Origin: Undaria pinnatifida
Taxonomy: Eukaryota > Sar > Phaeophyceae > Laminariales > Alariaceae
DNA: 64,000 bases
NCBI GenBank assembly: GCA_012845835.1
Contig: JABAKD010000008.1
Location: 5,110,575-5,174,574, forward strand
Direction of reading: 5' to 3'
Below are positions 34,301-57,131 of this stretch, in pieces. Under the pieces are notes generated by a model, which ran no database searches, had not been told where the DNA came from, and was given only the letters and a program-made list of their open reading frames with translations. Each line of letters begins with the position of its first letter. The first letter of the stretch is position 1. Position numbers and translations under genes: made by a program.

Positions 34301-37300
34301 GCCTGCCTCGTTGGTGACAACCCGACATGCTCCGTTCCGGCATAGCAGGGATGCGACGGTCTATGGTCATACGACTACGGCCATGCACAAACTGAGTATA
34401 CCCCCCCCCACCCCCACCCCCCCCCGTTTCCCATGTCGTGTACTTGTTCCGTGCCCCTCACGTGCAGACCTGAGCCGCCTGCTGTCGGCGGCAGTAGAGG
34501 CTTGGTGTCTGCCCGTTCACCAAATGTGCCGCCTCCCTGGGACATTGCTGGGGGGAAAGGGCGCCGGGGACAGTGGCATTGGATCCCGCAGCGAAGGGGA
34601 CTTCGAAGGCTTGTGCTCGCAAATCTCACTGGTAAGGATGGCGGCTCCATCGTTGCGGCTACCGCGTGCTGAATTATTGTATACCGGCCTGGAGGAGAAA
34701 GGGGAAGATGAGGGGAGGCAAGGTGTCTGGTAGAATCCTCGATATTGTTTACCTCTTCTAAGCGGGAGGGGTAGAATGCTCGATATGGTTTACCTCTGCT
34801 AAGCCTGATTTGGCGCGGAGGCTGTGGAGTCTTTGGTGCGTGTGGGACCAACCGTCGTGCTTTTTTATTGGGCCTCTCGCCTTGAAAGGCGGGGTCAGCA
34901 GGAGCGCCGGCGGTCACGCGGTGTGTGTGTATGATTTTTGCGCCTGCTGTTCTCCAGGCGAATCCGTTCATGAAAAGGACGTTTGCGCTGTGTTTTATGT
35001 GAGACGACGAATATTACGTATCAATGAGAGTATCACCCGATGCGGTAAAGTACTGTCTGAGGGGCAGCTACTGCTGTATACGTGAAATATGTTATATATG
35101 CGTCTCATATGCGCTCTTGGACAATAAGACGTCGCGGGTGTGTTGCGTGGACGTCTGCAGGCTACGCAGGAGCACGCGATGCGGCTACCGGAAGGACTCA
35201 AGCGGCGGAAACTGGTGAACGCGCTTTCAAAGGCCAAGTACAGGTAACACATTTTTTTTTTCGCCGTTTTGAGACCCGCCGCTTGTGGAAGCGGCCGGGG
35301 GTGAACGCAGACGACTGCAGAGTAACTACGACCTACGTTTTGTTCGGTCTCCGCGAGCGCGCGAAAAAATTGCAGACATTTCTCTTGGCCAAAAAATCGC
35401 ATGGTGTTTATCCGCTTTTGCCCCCCTCCCCCCTCCGCGCAACTGATCTCAAGAGTTTTTCCGACCTGCAATTTCGCTGAACCTTGCGTCGCAGCCCCCC
35501 CCCCGGGTCCCTTGCGAGTCGGAACGAAGACGACGATGCCCATGCCCTTGCTCCGTCGCGAGTGTTGCTGGGGATCGCGCTCGGAATGGCGCGAGCCGGG
35601 CTCGTCGGCGATGCTGCGAAGGAGCTGGTGAAAGCTGCCGCGGTCCGCCCGAGGTGAGGACGGCCGTTGCGACGTGCGCCGGGGGAGACCGTAGTCGTAT
35701 TCCTTCCGTTTTCCTGGAGAATCTTGTGTTTTCGTTGAATTAGGGCCCGCCTCTGTCTCCCTGCCCCTCGCTCTCTCTCTCCCTCTCTCTCTTTGTCCCT
35801 CTTTCGTTCGCCGCTCGCTCTCGCTCTCTCTGTCCGTCTCTCGGTCTATCTCTTCCCGTTGTCTATATTTTTTTGTCATTTTTTTATAGTTGTTTACTGA
35901 TTGCTGCGCTAGCCATGCCCTCGGTCTGCCTGGCGTCGTTTCCGAACTGCTGGCGCCGTAAGGCACGCCGCCACACACCTGATTCTGCCGATTGGGCGAC
36001 CGGGTGCCGCGAGGGCAAACTATTGCAGAGCAGCACACGTATCGTGCGGCCGTGACGGAGCACAATCGTCCGACCGTATTCCCGACCTGGGGTGCAAGCT
36101 CCTCCCCGCTCTCCCCCTTAACCCCTACTTCACTACGCGGAAATCGTGTGCTCCTGCCGCTGTTTGAGGCACAACGTGCCGCACTCGGGCATCCGCGCGG
36201 CCCCGTCCTCCAGAACAAATATGTAACAGGCGCCAACCGTCAACGCGCCCCCGCGTTCTCTCCCTGTTTCCCTGTCCCAAGCTAAGTTCCCCACCTCCGC
36301 AACCTTGCACTCGGCACCAACAGGAACGTGGCTGCTGAAGCTCCTCGAGATCGGTCCATCGCCCTCATCGCTCCCGCGGCGGCGGCTCTGCTTCTCACTC
36401 TCCCACGTTTTGGCTTCACCTCCATGGCCGACGGCGGTAGCGGCGGCGGCGGTGGCAGTAACAGCAGCGGCCTACGCGCACTTTTGTTTGGGATTTTGGC
36501 GGACTGTATGCGGGGTGCGGTGGACCTGATGGCGATGGTTTTGGACGGAGCGACCAAGCTTGGGCACACCGTCAAACCGGAAAGGTGCGCTTGTACGTGA
36601 TAGCTGCGGGGGCAGGGAAGGGGGAGGGGTTGGTGATCAATGTTGCGGACGGGAGCCGAGCCCACCTTTTGGTTGGCCGCAGTCGGGTTGTGCTTTTCTG
36701 AGGCAAGATCTCGGCGAGATAGGTATTCGTGCCTACGGGTAGTAAATGTTGCGCAAGTCTAGGTATGTTGCTCTCCCTTTGGAGGGGCGGTACATTCCAC
36801 TGAAGGCCTCGGCATTTTGGCGGCGTGCCAGTCATTCCGCAAATATTGTGGTGCGGTCGGACTTGCTTACCCCCCTCGCTATGTCTATTTTACTCCCTTT
36901 CGCTCCCTCTCTCTACCCCCCTCCCTCTCTCTCTTTCCCTTTATGTTTTCCCCCCGCGCCCTTCTCCACGCCACACTGTTTCGTGCCATGCTCGGACATC
37001 GGTCGTGGTCGGGTGCAGGCTGGAGCGCCCGAGGGCCGTGGTGGGACTAGCTGCGTCTTGTATCCTTGTGGCCCTTCGCCACGCAGGCCCGCTGAGCGCA
37101 TCACCGCCCCGTCCAGCCGTGCCCCACGACGCCAGTAGCGCCGCCGGCAGCGTCGAAGGCGCCGACGGAAGCACAGGACAGAGCACACACGACCCGCTTG
37201 ACCATGTGTTGTCGACGGCAGCCGCAGCGGCTGATGCATTCATCGGGGTGCTCGGCCGCGCGCTGGAGGCCCGCTTTTCTGAACACCTGGGCCGTGCGGT

Positions 37301-40300
37301 CTTGACCACGGTGATGTCCGCCTTGCTGAACTGCTGGCCGCCGCCGCCGCTTGCCGATCCCAGCGGCACCACGTCGCGCTCCGCCTTGATGGTGGAGCCG
37401 GAGCCTCAGTCGCGCGCAAGGGGGGAGGAGGACGACGGGGGGGGGGGGGGCCGAAGGGTGGCGAGCCGGGGGTATGCGATGGGCTGGTGGAGGCTTGAAC
37501 AGGGCGGCAACTTGAGAAGAAGCGCCAGCAGCGGCGGTGGCGGTAGTAGCAGCATAAGCAGTGGCGAGTGCCTCGTGAGGGCATCTCCAAATAGTAACAG
37601 ACCGTCTGCACCAGAGGGTATCATCTGTGTTGATGGGGGCGTGACGGCGTTAGGTGCCGGGGTTAGTGCGAAGATGGCCGGTCAGGACAACGCCGCCGGC
37701 GAAGGATACGCCGCCGCTAGTAGTGGAGCGGGTGGAACGACTCCGCCAGCGGATGAAGATGACCAACGCGACGAGTACGGTTCTTGGGATGGCTTCGCGG
37801 ACGACGCCGACTTGGACGCACTCTTGTCTGGACGAAGCACCACGCCGGCGGGAAATCAGTCGGGGGATATGGCAGCGGCTGTCGCGCTATCGGAAGCCGA
37901 GGCTTCTGCAGCTTCGGCAGCGGCGGCGGCGGCGACAGTGACGGCGGCAGCGGAGGAAAAAACGCAAGAGGAGCAGGAACTTTGGCAAAGCCTAGCCAGG
38001 GGGGCGCAGACACACGTCCTGCCCCACTTGCACGACATCCTGAAGAGATCGTACACCATCGTCCGCTTCGCGCAAGGTCCGTCGTCGTCTTGTCGCCGCA
38101 TCACTTCGGCAACGGCGTCAGGAGCGCCTCGATCGATGTCAACAGGTGCTCGGGGGTCCTCGACCCTCGCAGAAGCTCCGCCGGACGCCGCTCTGGGGAA
38201 AAGCACAGCTGGTGCCCCGTGGGCGACACTCCCGGGCGACTCGGAGGTAGACGCCCGTTTAGCCTTGGAGTTGCACGCCATTGCGGCGTTTGTGTCCCTC
38301 CGTGGGAGCCTCGGGGGCAATGGTGTCGGCGACGGAAGCAACCACGGCAGCAACCGTCGGGATGGGAAGGCGGGCAGTTTCGGGTATCACACCGTCCGCG
38401 ACAAGTACCTGGACGTGCACCGCATGACCGGCAACCCTCTCACCCCCCAGCAACGCCTTCTCGCGCCGGCTTTCTTCTGCATAGCGCTCGGGCTACATCG
38501 TGTGGTTGGTCGTGGCAGCGGAGACGCGATGTACGCGCGGCGAGGAGGAGCAACACCCGAGGGGCGCTCCCTCTGTGTGGAGGGATGCCCGCCCTCGAGA
38601 CCAGCGTCGCTGCTGGCGGAGGCGTTGAGGGGAAAGGAGTGGGACATGCTGCAGCTTTGGGTGCAGGTGGCGCTGGACCCTCTCGCGTTTCCCTCACCCC
38701 GCCGGAGCAACGACCGACATCCGCGTCGTCGGTCGAGCAGGCAGGGGCGTGCGGGCAACGGTAGTGGTCGGGGATTAAGCGAGCCGTCAGACGTCGTGAG
38801 AAAAAGGTTCGAGGGCTTCACTCGTTGCTTGAGCGCCGCGTTCGCTCCCGGTGTAACGGCGGGGTGTGGATCAGATGGTGGTGGTGATAAAGGCGGCGGC
38901 AGTGGTGGGCGTGGGGGCAGGGGGTGGCAGCAGGCGCAGACGATCGATAAGGACGTCGTGGGCGTGTTCGAGAAACGGCTGTCGCGCTTCGAGCCGGCGC
39001 AGCTGGCTTCGCTGTCTTCAAATGAGTCAAAGGTAAGAGACTTCGCGCTCATATAGGGCCATATCTCCGCGATAGCCGGTCTACGGCGGGCAGCGATTCT
39101 TGCGGCGTGGCTGTAGTGTCTCAGGACGAAAGCTGCCTGTTATGTAGCATCGCGCTGCTAGGTGGCAGTGTTGCTACAGGCGCTCGGTGTAATCGCTATT
39201 GTAGCGTTTCTCGTGTATTGAACCTTTTAAAAACTGCTGCCACGTCTTGGAGGATAAGCTACGTGGAACCAAAGTATGGAATTTGTTACAGCTTTGAAAG
39301 CGTTAGCAGTAATAACCTTACGCGACTTTGTTTCTGTTGTCGGCGCGCCGAACGAAGGTGCTCGAGCGCGTCCTGGACCTACAGTCCGTGATCGCCCACT
39401 GCGGCGGGCTGTGGGCAGCGGCCCTCGTGATCACAGGACCTACGCATTTGCCGGAGGTGGACAGGAAGCGTATCAAGGAACGCGTGGTGAAGCTTACTCA
39501 CAACTGCATCAAGTGAGATGAGGCGTTATGTATACAGCTGTAGGCGTACCTTGAGATCACAGCAACATCCACTTCCCATGTTTGCGTTATGTATACAGCT
39601 GTAGGCGTACCTTGAGATCACAGCAACATCCACTTCCCATGTTTGCTGACTTTTGGTATCAAGAGTGTGTCGGTGATTGCAGGGTGGTCAGGCGTGTCCG
39701 TTTTAGAGGGGGGGGGGGGGGGGGTAATTCCTTGCGGCGAGACATGAAAACACCTCGAGGACGCGAGCAAGTAGCAGGAGTACCCGGTTACGGCGGGTCC
39801 AGCTTCAGTTGGGTGATATTTGGCCCAGCTCGACTTGAAGCGATTCGACAACGTGGTGGCACCATGAAGGGCGCGGGCATCGGGCGGTGTGGAAATTGTG
39901 GTATCAATACTGTGTATTGTGCCAAATTAGGTTGCCGCCTCCACTGTCACCACTCGAAACCTTTTTTTGCTCATTTACGGGCACATACGCCCCGTCCCGT
40001 GCGCGCCAGCCACCATACGCTTGTATGGTCCACTCCCCTCCCGCGAGTTGATGGTCCCGCGACTTGGTGGCCACTCCCCACACGCGACTTAGTGGCCACT
40101 CCCCTCCCGCGATTTGGTAGCGCTTAGTCGAACTGCAGTATACCGGCCCAATGTCCGCGCTGAAGCTGGCTCTTGCTGTGCCAAGACCCGCGTTCCTGTA
40201 GACCCCCCTCCCCGCCCCCCTGTTTATTTATGGCGAAACCCAGGCGATGCAGCACGTGCTTGTTTTGCGCTCCCTCTGTATGATGGGGTTGCGGGGATTC

Positions 40301-42666
40301 CTACGCGGACTACCTCACAGCGAAATGAGAGCCGTGGAAGACATACCCCCCCCCTCCCCCCGCTTCACAGCTCGCCCCCACCGCTCCCTTTCCCCTCCAT
40401 GCTGCGCTTTATCCTGCGACAACTCCGCTGTGTCTACCTCTCAAGATCCCTAAAGCGTTTTCTTCCTGAAGTTTTTCCCCGGGAGCAAGAGACGGAGAGA
40501 GATATTCGCCTCCGCGCGGGGCCCGCAAGGGGGGGAAACGACGAGAAGGAGGCCGTTTCCCCTCCCCGCTATGGCTCGGCTTTCCGGAGGCTCTACGGCC
40601 ACGCCGCCTACTCGGTCGCCGCCTTTCTCCTGCGCATGTGCGGTGGCGCGCTGAAGGGTTCCCCCCTGAGGGAGCTGGTGGGGACATTTTTCGAGGGCAT
40701 CGCGTTCCACCCTGTCAGCGGTGGGCGTGGCGGCGGCGGTGGTGGCAAGGGTGGACGGGGAGCAGTCGGGGGTTCGGGGGGGACCGTTCCTCACGCGCAA
40801 CTGACAGACTTCGCGGTGATGCACCTGCCAGACCTATTGCAGTGCTTCTCGGAGGTGGGTTACGCTGGGGCGTTTGTTCGTCTCCTGTGTCGGGTGGGTG
40901 GTTGCACGTCGCCACCTTCGGCAAAGGCATGCCCGAGAGCTGCAGCTTTGGTACTGCGCGTGCTTGCCTTGAGGGGGTGGCATCCTGAGGTAGACGTATT
41001 CTAAGGGTCGGAGAGCCTAAATATTTTGGAGATGCACAAGGCTGCGGTATCGCCACTAGCTGTGCCTCTCCCGTGCGGGGATGCGTACATTATGCCTGCG
41101 TTGGGGCATACCGTGATTGCCATTATGCCTGCGTTGAGAAATAAAGTTGCTGTGCTTATGCCTTCGGTCAGACATACCGAAAAGTTGATCATTCTCCCCC
41201 CCGCCCTCTTCTTTCCTTCTGCTGCCCCACCCTGTCGGCGCGTCCATACTCAGATGCCCATGATCGTTCCACCGGTGGCCGAGTGGATCAAGAACGTGAA
41301 TGACCACGCCATCCATGGCGACGCTCCTAGCAGCTTCGCTCCCGCTTCTCCTTCCGTGGCTGGTGCCGCCCTCGCTCCTCTCCTCTTCTCGCTGTCGTCG
41401 GGCCTGCGGGGCGACCTGAACTACACATGCCGCCCCCCCCTCACCCCTTCCAGCGGGAACGCCTCCCCTTCCGTTACCGTCGACTTATTTTGCGACCTAG
41501 TCGCGCACGCTGCGCTGGCCCCTCCTCCGCGCCCGGACCCGACAGCGCTCCCGAAGCGGATGGCGCGCATGCGGCTCGAGGTGCTCGGCGACCGAAAGCT
41601 GCGAGCCGCACGATTTGTGATGGAGGCGGCCGTCGCTAGAGGCAGGCCTGCTGAGGAAGGTGCGGCCGCCGGACCTCGGCGAGTCCCCGTGAATACGACC
41701 CGCCGCATACTCGCGCTTTTGACGGCCGTGTTTCGGCTGCAAGGGCCACCCCCAAGCAGGAATATCTCCGGCGCGTCGACGGTGGCGGGGGGTGGGGCAA
41801 CGGAAACGGCGGGGGCGGTGGTAGCTCGTGTCGGGTCTGCTGCTGCGCTGACGCAGCCTCCGCTGAATATGCTTCGAGACGTTCTTCCGCTGTTGCGCCC
41901 GGTGTACTCCCTTCTCGGCGAGGCCCTCCTAGGAGAGCCGGGACCGGCACGGCGGTTAGGCCGCCACGCCCTCGCCACAGCAGGCGCGCTGTCGATCGCC
42001 GGACTCGAGCTAGCCCCTGCAGCGAAAGAAGCAGCGTCGGCGGAGGTGGCCTGTCCTGAGAGCTGGCGGCAAGGGGCTTTGGGTGGAGCGGGCGCGGCCG
42101 AGGGGGAAGTCGGGCCGACAACCGAGCGCCGACTCGCGGAGTGCTTCGCGGACGTGGTGGTGCTTGCCGTATCGACGAAGCTAGACACCTTTTTGGCCGC
42201 CGTCGGAGATGATGTTGGGACCGACGGTGGCGGTGTTGGTGATGGCGGTGGCGGTCAACACGGTGGTGGTGGTGATATCGGCAACGGGTTGGCGGCGTTG
42301 GATGACTTGGGGCCCCGCGAATCTGAGCTGGAAGTGCTCATTTCGGAGCTAGGTGCGTGGGAATCCCACGGGGGAGGAAGAGGGTGGCCTCATCATTCTT
42401 TGGGGCCGGCGGAGGACCCCCCTGCGGTGGAAGCACCCCTGGTCGGAGAGGGGCGAGCGGGCAGCGACGATGGCGGCACTCCGCTGTCGGCGCTTCTGCA
42501 GGAGGCGGAGGAAATAGGGGAAGCGTTCCAATCGGTAACGACAAGGCAACGAGATAGAGCGCTGCTGCGGCGTGTACGAGGGACGCTTGTTCCGCGAATT
42601 GAGGCGTGTAGGCGGTTGCTGTCGGAAGGCAGACGCTGTCCGACGGTGTTATCACAGCAGCGTTAG
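28375..42666 (+). CDS. Very large helical protein, MMS22L/Mus7-like C-terminal region (candidate)
   Basis: Exons: 28375-30109, 30399-30782, 31053-31094, 31235-31694, 32149-32322, 32751-33584, 34468-34631, 35161-35243, 35495-35653, 36324-36584, 37019-39032, 39358-39512, 40446-40854, 41254-42666 (stop TAG). All junctions are GT-AG and phase-consistent. The first exon has no convincing start Met; its acceptor phase fits the donor at 27377. The N-part is Ser/Gly/Arg-rich disorder. Later exons are Leu/Ala-rich helices (GFLLDFSRRVFLDLLFLLER, GIALGMARAGLVGDAAKELV, LRALLFGILADCMRGAVDLM) broken by Gly/Ser loops. An acidic motif DEYGSWDGFADDADLDALL lies in exon 37019-39032. In the last exon, TTRRILALLTAVFRL and then LLRPVYSLLGEALLGEPGPA, RRLGRHAL resemble the MMS22L C-terminal region (replication-fork repair with TONSL). 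That match is from memory, not alignment. A generic HEAT-like scaffold is the alternative. Confidence 0.6.
33976..34400 (-). repeat. Dispersed repeat family D, copy 1 (inverted, intronic)
   Basis: Reverse complement of 47749-48160 and 51618-52020: 'cgtagtcgtatgaccatag', 'tgccgg.acggagcatgtcgg', 'ccaaccgcgaagcgccgtga', 'gttcggcgagtcgcat', 'gaaccgctcgtaagacggac', 'gagttactttgtttt', 'ggtattactatgtaactgcc'. It fills most of the intron between exons 32751-33584 and 34468-34631, and is preceded by a C-tract and a T-run. Confidence 0.8.
39523..39645. repeat. 61-bp tandem duplication beside a splice donor
   Basis: The unit starting 'gcgttatgtatacagctgta' and ending 'cacttcccatgttt' occurs twice, apparently without differences, starting 10 bases after the donor at 39513. 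Confidence 0.9.
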
Positions 42667-43609
42667 GATCAGCCCGCTGACTGGGGATCTGACGCAACTG
42701 CGCTTCTGCTGCTGCTGTTACTGCTGTATGATAGCTGCTGACGGGCACGAAAACATGCGTGTACGCTGTAACAACGGAGAAGACCGCTTGGCGTTGGCGT
42801 TGGTTATATGGCTAGCAACGGGGGGACGGGTGACGCCGTGATATTTCAGGTTTTTGGGTTCAACGCGGTGCGCAGCCTTTTGTTTTCGTTTTGAAAAGAC
42901 GCTCTGACTAGCAACACGTCGCCAGCGCAGCCTGCAGGCTATGCTGCGTATGCGTAGACACCATTTTGTGGGGCTTGGGATATTGATACGTAATAGAGAA
43001 TGAAACCGAGTGCAACTTCCGATGGGATGTTTAAGTGAGCGTTGGCAGATAGCACGCGTGGCTTAGGCGAGGCGTGGGAACCTGCGCAATTAGTAGTACC
43101 AATATAGGAGGTTCTAGAAGAAAGCTTTAGAGTAAGGTGTGACTATAACGGAGGGTGGGATATAAAATTTTGTAGACATTAGCACATGTTAGGTATTGCT
43201 ATGTAGCAACATTAAGTACACATGTGTACCGATGTAACAGCGTTACGTAGCAAGGTAGTACTGCTGTAACGACGTTACGTATAACTGTGCGTACTCGCGA
43301 ACACGATGGTCGTGGGTGTTAGAACAAAAGATCACGACTCTTCGGCGTAGATTGGCCAATCGTCCATCATCGGTGCGCCGCCCCCAATGAATCACACGAT
43401 TGAAAATGGTTGGTGAGCGCATCCCCTCCCTCCCCCAGCACCAACGTCCGGGCGGGGTCTGTTATTTTTTGTGTTGTGTCGAATCTCGACATTGCGTACC
43501 AGGACACAGGCAATGAAAATTGGGAAATTGTGTACTGTAACGCAGTCAACGATATGCGTTGGACGACATGCGTTGCTCTGCTGTTCCTCAGTGTACTTTT
43601 TAATCAGGA
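42667..43609. other. Intergenic, no gene seen
   Basis: 3' flank of the large plus-strand gene. Short repeats of 'taacgttacgta' type occur around 43200-43290. No open frame with recognisable content. Confidence 0.4.
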
Positions 43610-43924
43610 TTTTTTTTTTTTTTTTTTTTTTTTGCACACTTTCACTTTCCAGCTTCTGGACAAGCCGTGGTCACAGGTGTCATCCCTTCTCCTCCCCGGT
43701 TCTTGCCTTCAATTTTTATCGCGCATAGGGTTCAGCAATCCCACTGCTCGTCGATTGTTCATCGAGTGTTGCTAACTCACGCTTTCGCGCTTTCCGCAAG
43801 TCAATTTGTCCACAAGAAAAAGTCCCAACGAATTTTTACGAGTATGCACTCGGCGGGGCTCGAACTCACGAAACTGACCTATACCAGGCTCGAGGATAGC
43901 CTGATACGCCACCGGGGCGACCGG
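43610..43924 (-). mobile_element. tRNA-derived SINE, family 1, copy 3
   Basis: Minus-strand copy with the tRNA-like head at its right end (43924 down to about 43850; B-box 'gagttcgagcccc' region, head 'ccggtcgccccggtggcgta'), the conserved body, and a long A-tail seen as a T-run at 43610-43633. It is nearly identical to 16780-17084 except for small indels, so probably a recent insertion. Confidence 0.78.
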
Positions 43925-43965
43925 TGGATATACGTTACCGGTACATACAGTGGCATTTACTAGGG

Positions 43966-44185
43966 CTAGTCATGGGCCGACGCTGGTGGGGCCGGCCTGG
44001 GGTTCCGGGCCGGCCCATCACATTTCCCTATAATGGGTCACGGCCCGCCCCAGCCCGGCCCATCAAAGTTTCATTTGGTGGGCCTCGGCCCGGCAAATCA
44101 AATTTTCATCTCTGGTGGGCCGCAGCTGGGCCCATCAAATTTTCATCTGATGGGCCACTGTCTGGCCCGGCTGGCACGAGGAACC
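43966..44185. repeat. GGCCC/GGGCC tandem repeat, hAT-like end?
   Basis: About five units of roughly 40 bases built on 'gggcc...cggcccatcaaatt' and 'tcatctgatgggcc', so each unit is partly self-complementary. The opening 'tagggctagtcatgggccg' resembles hAT transposon ends as generally described. No transposase is present. Confidence 0.6.
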
Positions 44186-46223
44186 TGCATCGGAACTGCC
44201 CACGAAGGAACGCGTCCAGCCGAAGTCGCCGGGGATTCCCATATTAGCACGCTCCTGGAGCGTCAGCGGCGCACGCCCTCACCGGCGTGCTCGTAGCCAG
44301 AGGGAAGAAATCGGAGTCCCCGAGAGAAAAACAATACTCCGTATATTTTTGCCTGCTTGGAACTCTCCTGGAGGAGTTATTTTACGTCGTCGGTTTCTGT
44401 GCACACGGTGTGGGGATCGTGAGCACTCAGAAGCGCTGGTGCAGCGCTGAACATTGCACGTTTGAAATCGCTTGGGCGCCGTACGCCACGGGACAAGCCG
44501 CGGCCGGCCGGTCCCAGTAGTAGCCTTTGCGATGTTGTCAGGGTTACGAAATGTGGGACAAAGCCGGTAAAGGCGCCTTGCCGGTCCGGTTGTTTGCGCA
44601 GGGAGCACGGTACGTCCGTCTTGGAATAAATAAATGTAACACTGATGCGCCTGTGCGCTTGTAGACAGTTAACCTGCGAAGAACCGACACGAGTTCTGAC
44701 GCACCGCTTCTTTTCGCGTGGGGACAACGAGCCTCTGCCGTTCGGGCGTAGACCTCTCCAAAGACGGATGAAACCCGCAAGAAACATTACCTGTAACACC
44801 CGGATAGAAGTACGTCTGCTAACGCCCAGAATGAAGAAAAAAAAAAACACCTCTGCATCTTTGATTTCGAAAAAATGCCGAGGAGGAGGGTGGTCAACGC
44901 GACCACACCATCGAGGCGGCGTGGGTGAGAACCACACCTAACACAAAAAAAAAGGTACCCTGGAGTAGGTTTGCCTCATTGCAGAGCGAGCGGCCGAAAC
45001 CGACACGCTCAGTGAGACCGAAGATTATCATCAAGAAAAACAAGAAAATAAACTTCCACATGAATAAAAAAGCCGTTAACGGTTGGTTTTGACTGACGTA
45101 CACGGATCCTGACCGAGGCTGGTTCCAATCAGGGGCGTGAGGGGGGGGGGGGGGTGACCTGTACAGGGCGCATCAACATGTACATCTATATATGTATCTG
45201 TAGAAGTGACAGCACTTCTCGTCCAACCATGTTATAGGCTACGAGCAAAAACTCTCTGGTTCCAACTGACTCGGCGCGGTCACGACGCCAACAGGCAGAG
45301 TGAGAGCCTCCAGCAACATTGATTGGCGCACAAGCTGCAACAGACGGGGTGTAAGCAAGACGCGACGCTGCCGCCGCCGACGGCACGTCTCAAGCAGACA
45401 AGACAGAATGTGGCCCAGGAGAAACGAAAAAGAGAAAAAAAAAGCCCAGCCGAACAAACGCGGGAGGTTTGCCGCGTTTCGGGTTTCAGCGTCACGATGG
45501 GGAGCGCTCGGCGCCGCTTCAGGCCCAGCACGCACGCACCCCACGCGCAACCGATTAGGAAGACGAGCGCGCGATTCAGGGACCCACGAGGCCATGACGC
45601 CGGCCTCAACGCCCGCAGTCTAGCCGAGCCGGCACCCACAGGCAGCGCGTACTCGATCCCACGACCCTCATGCCCGCCCCCCCCATTGCGCGGGGGACGA
45701 CAGATCAGATCAAGGGCTGCGCAAATGTTACTCGCCCTCTTAAGCATTGTGCTGTCAACGCCATCTTCCTCAGTAGCAATGTTTTATCCCATAATTCCAA
45801 GTGGTGCGTCCCCAAAAACGTGGGGGGGTTTCTACAAGGGTCAAAAAACCGAAAAATAGGTCGAACCACAACACCCCACCTTACCCCTCCGCCTCTAAAA
45901 AACCTTAAAAGCCTGTTGAAAGCCCTCAAAGCCAGCATGGGCAGGTACGCTCGGCGTACGTTCAATATCGCAGACATACCAACAGCAGCAGCAGAAGCAG
46001 AAGCAGCAGCAGCAGCAGCTACAGCAGCGCCTCAGCTACCCCTGCGTTTCCGGGACCCGGGCTCAAAAGTACCCTTACGCGTAAGGCACAAGGCAGGAAC
46101 CTACCTACCCCCGCCACCCCCCCCCCTGTGTAAGGCACAAGGCAAGTACCCGTCCTCCCCCTCCCTGACTCTCCCGCAACCAACAGTCCCTGGAACATTT
46201 TACTCGAACGTATAAAAACGGTT
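44186..46223. other. Intergenic between convergent genes; unassigned frames only
   Basis: Several overlapping frames (minus 44377-44937 and 45280-45747; minus 45705-45977 with a basic, possibly targeting-like start) are open, but none shows a domain or consistent splicing. A G-run lies at 45140-45154. Confidence 0.35.

Positions 46224-57131
<10,908 letters not shown>

Noticed and set aside
34958-34998. Possible short exon (ANPFMKRTFALCF) of the large plus-strand gene
   Set aside because: Its best donor leaves a phase that forces a stop in the next exon; exon 34468-34631 joins directly to 35161-35243 in phase 0.
34995-36236. 413-codon minus-strand frame
   Set aside because: Arg/Ser/Glu-rich content comes from the 'ctctctctcgctctc' stretch; it overlaps plus-strand exons 35161-35243 and 35495-35653 that join in phase, and shows no domain.
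44377-45747. Minus-strand frames of 155-186 codons as genes
   Set aside because: No domain, composition like surrounding DNA, and low-complexity Phe runs from A-tracts.
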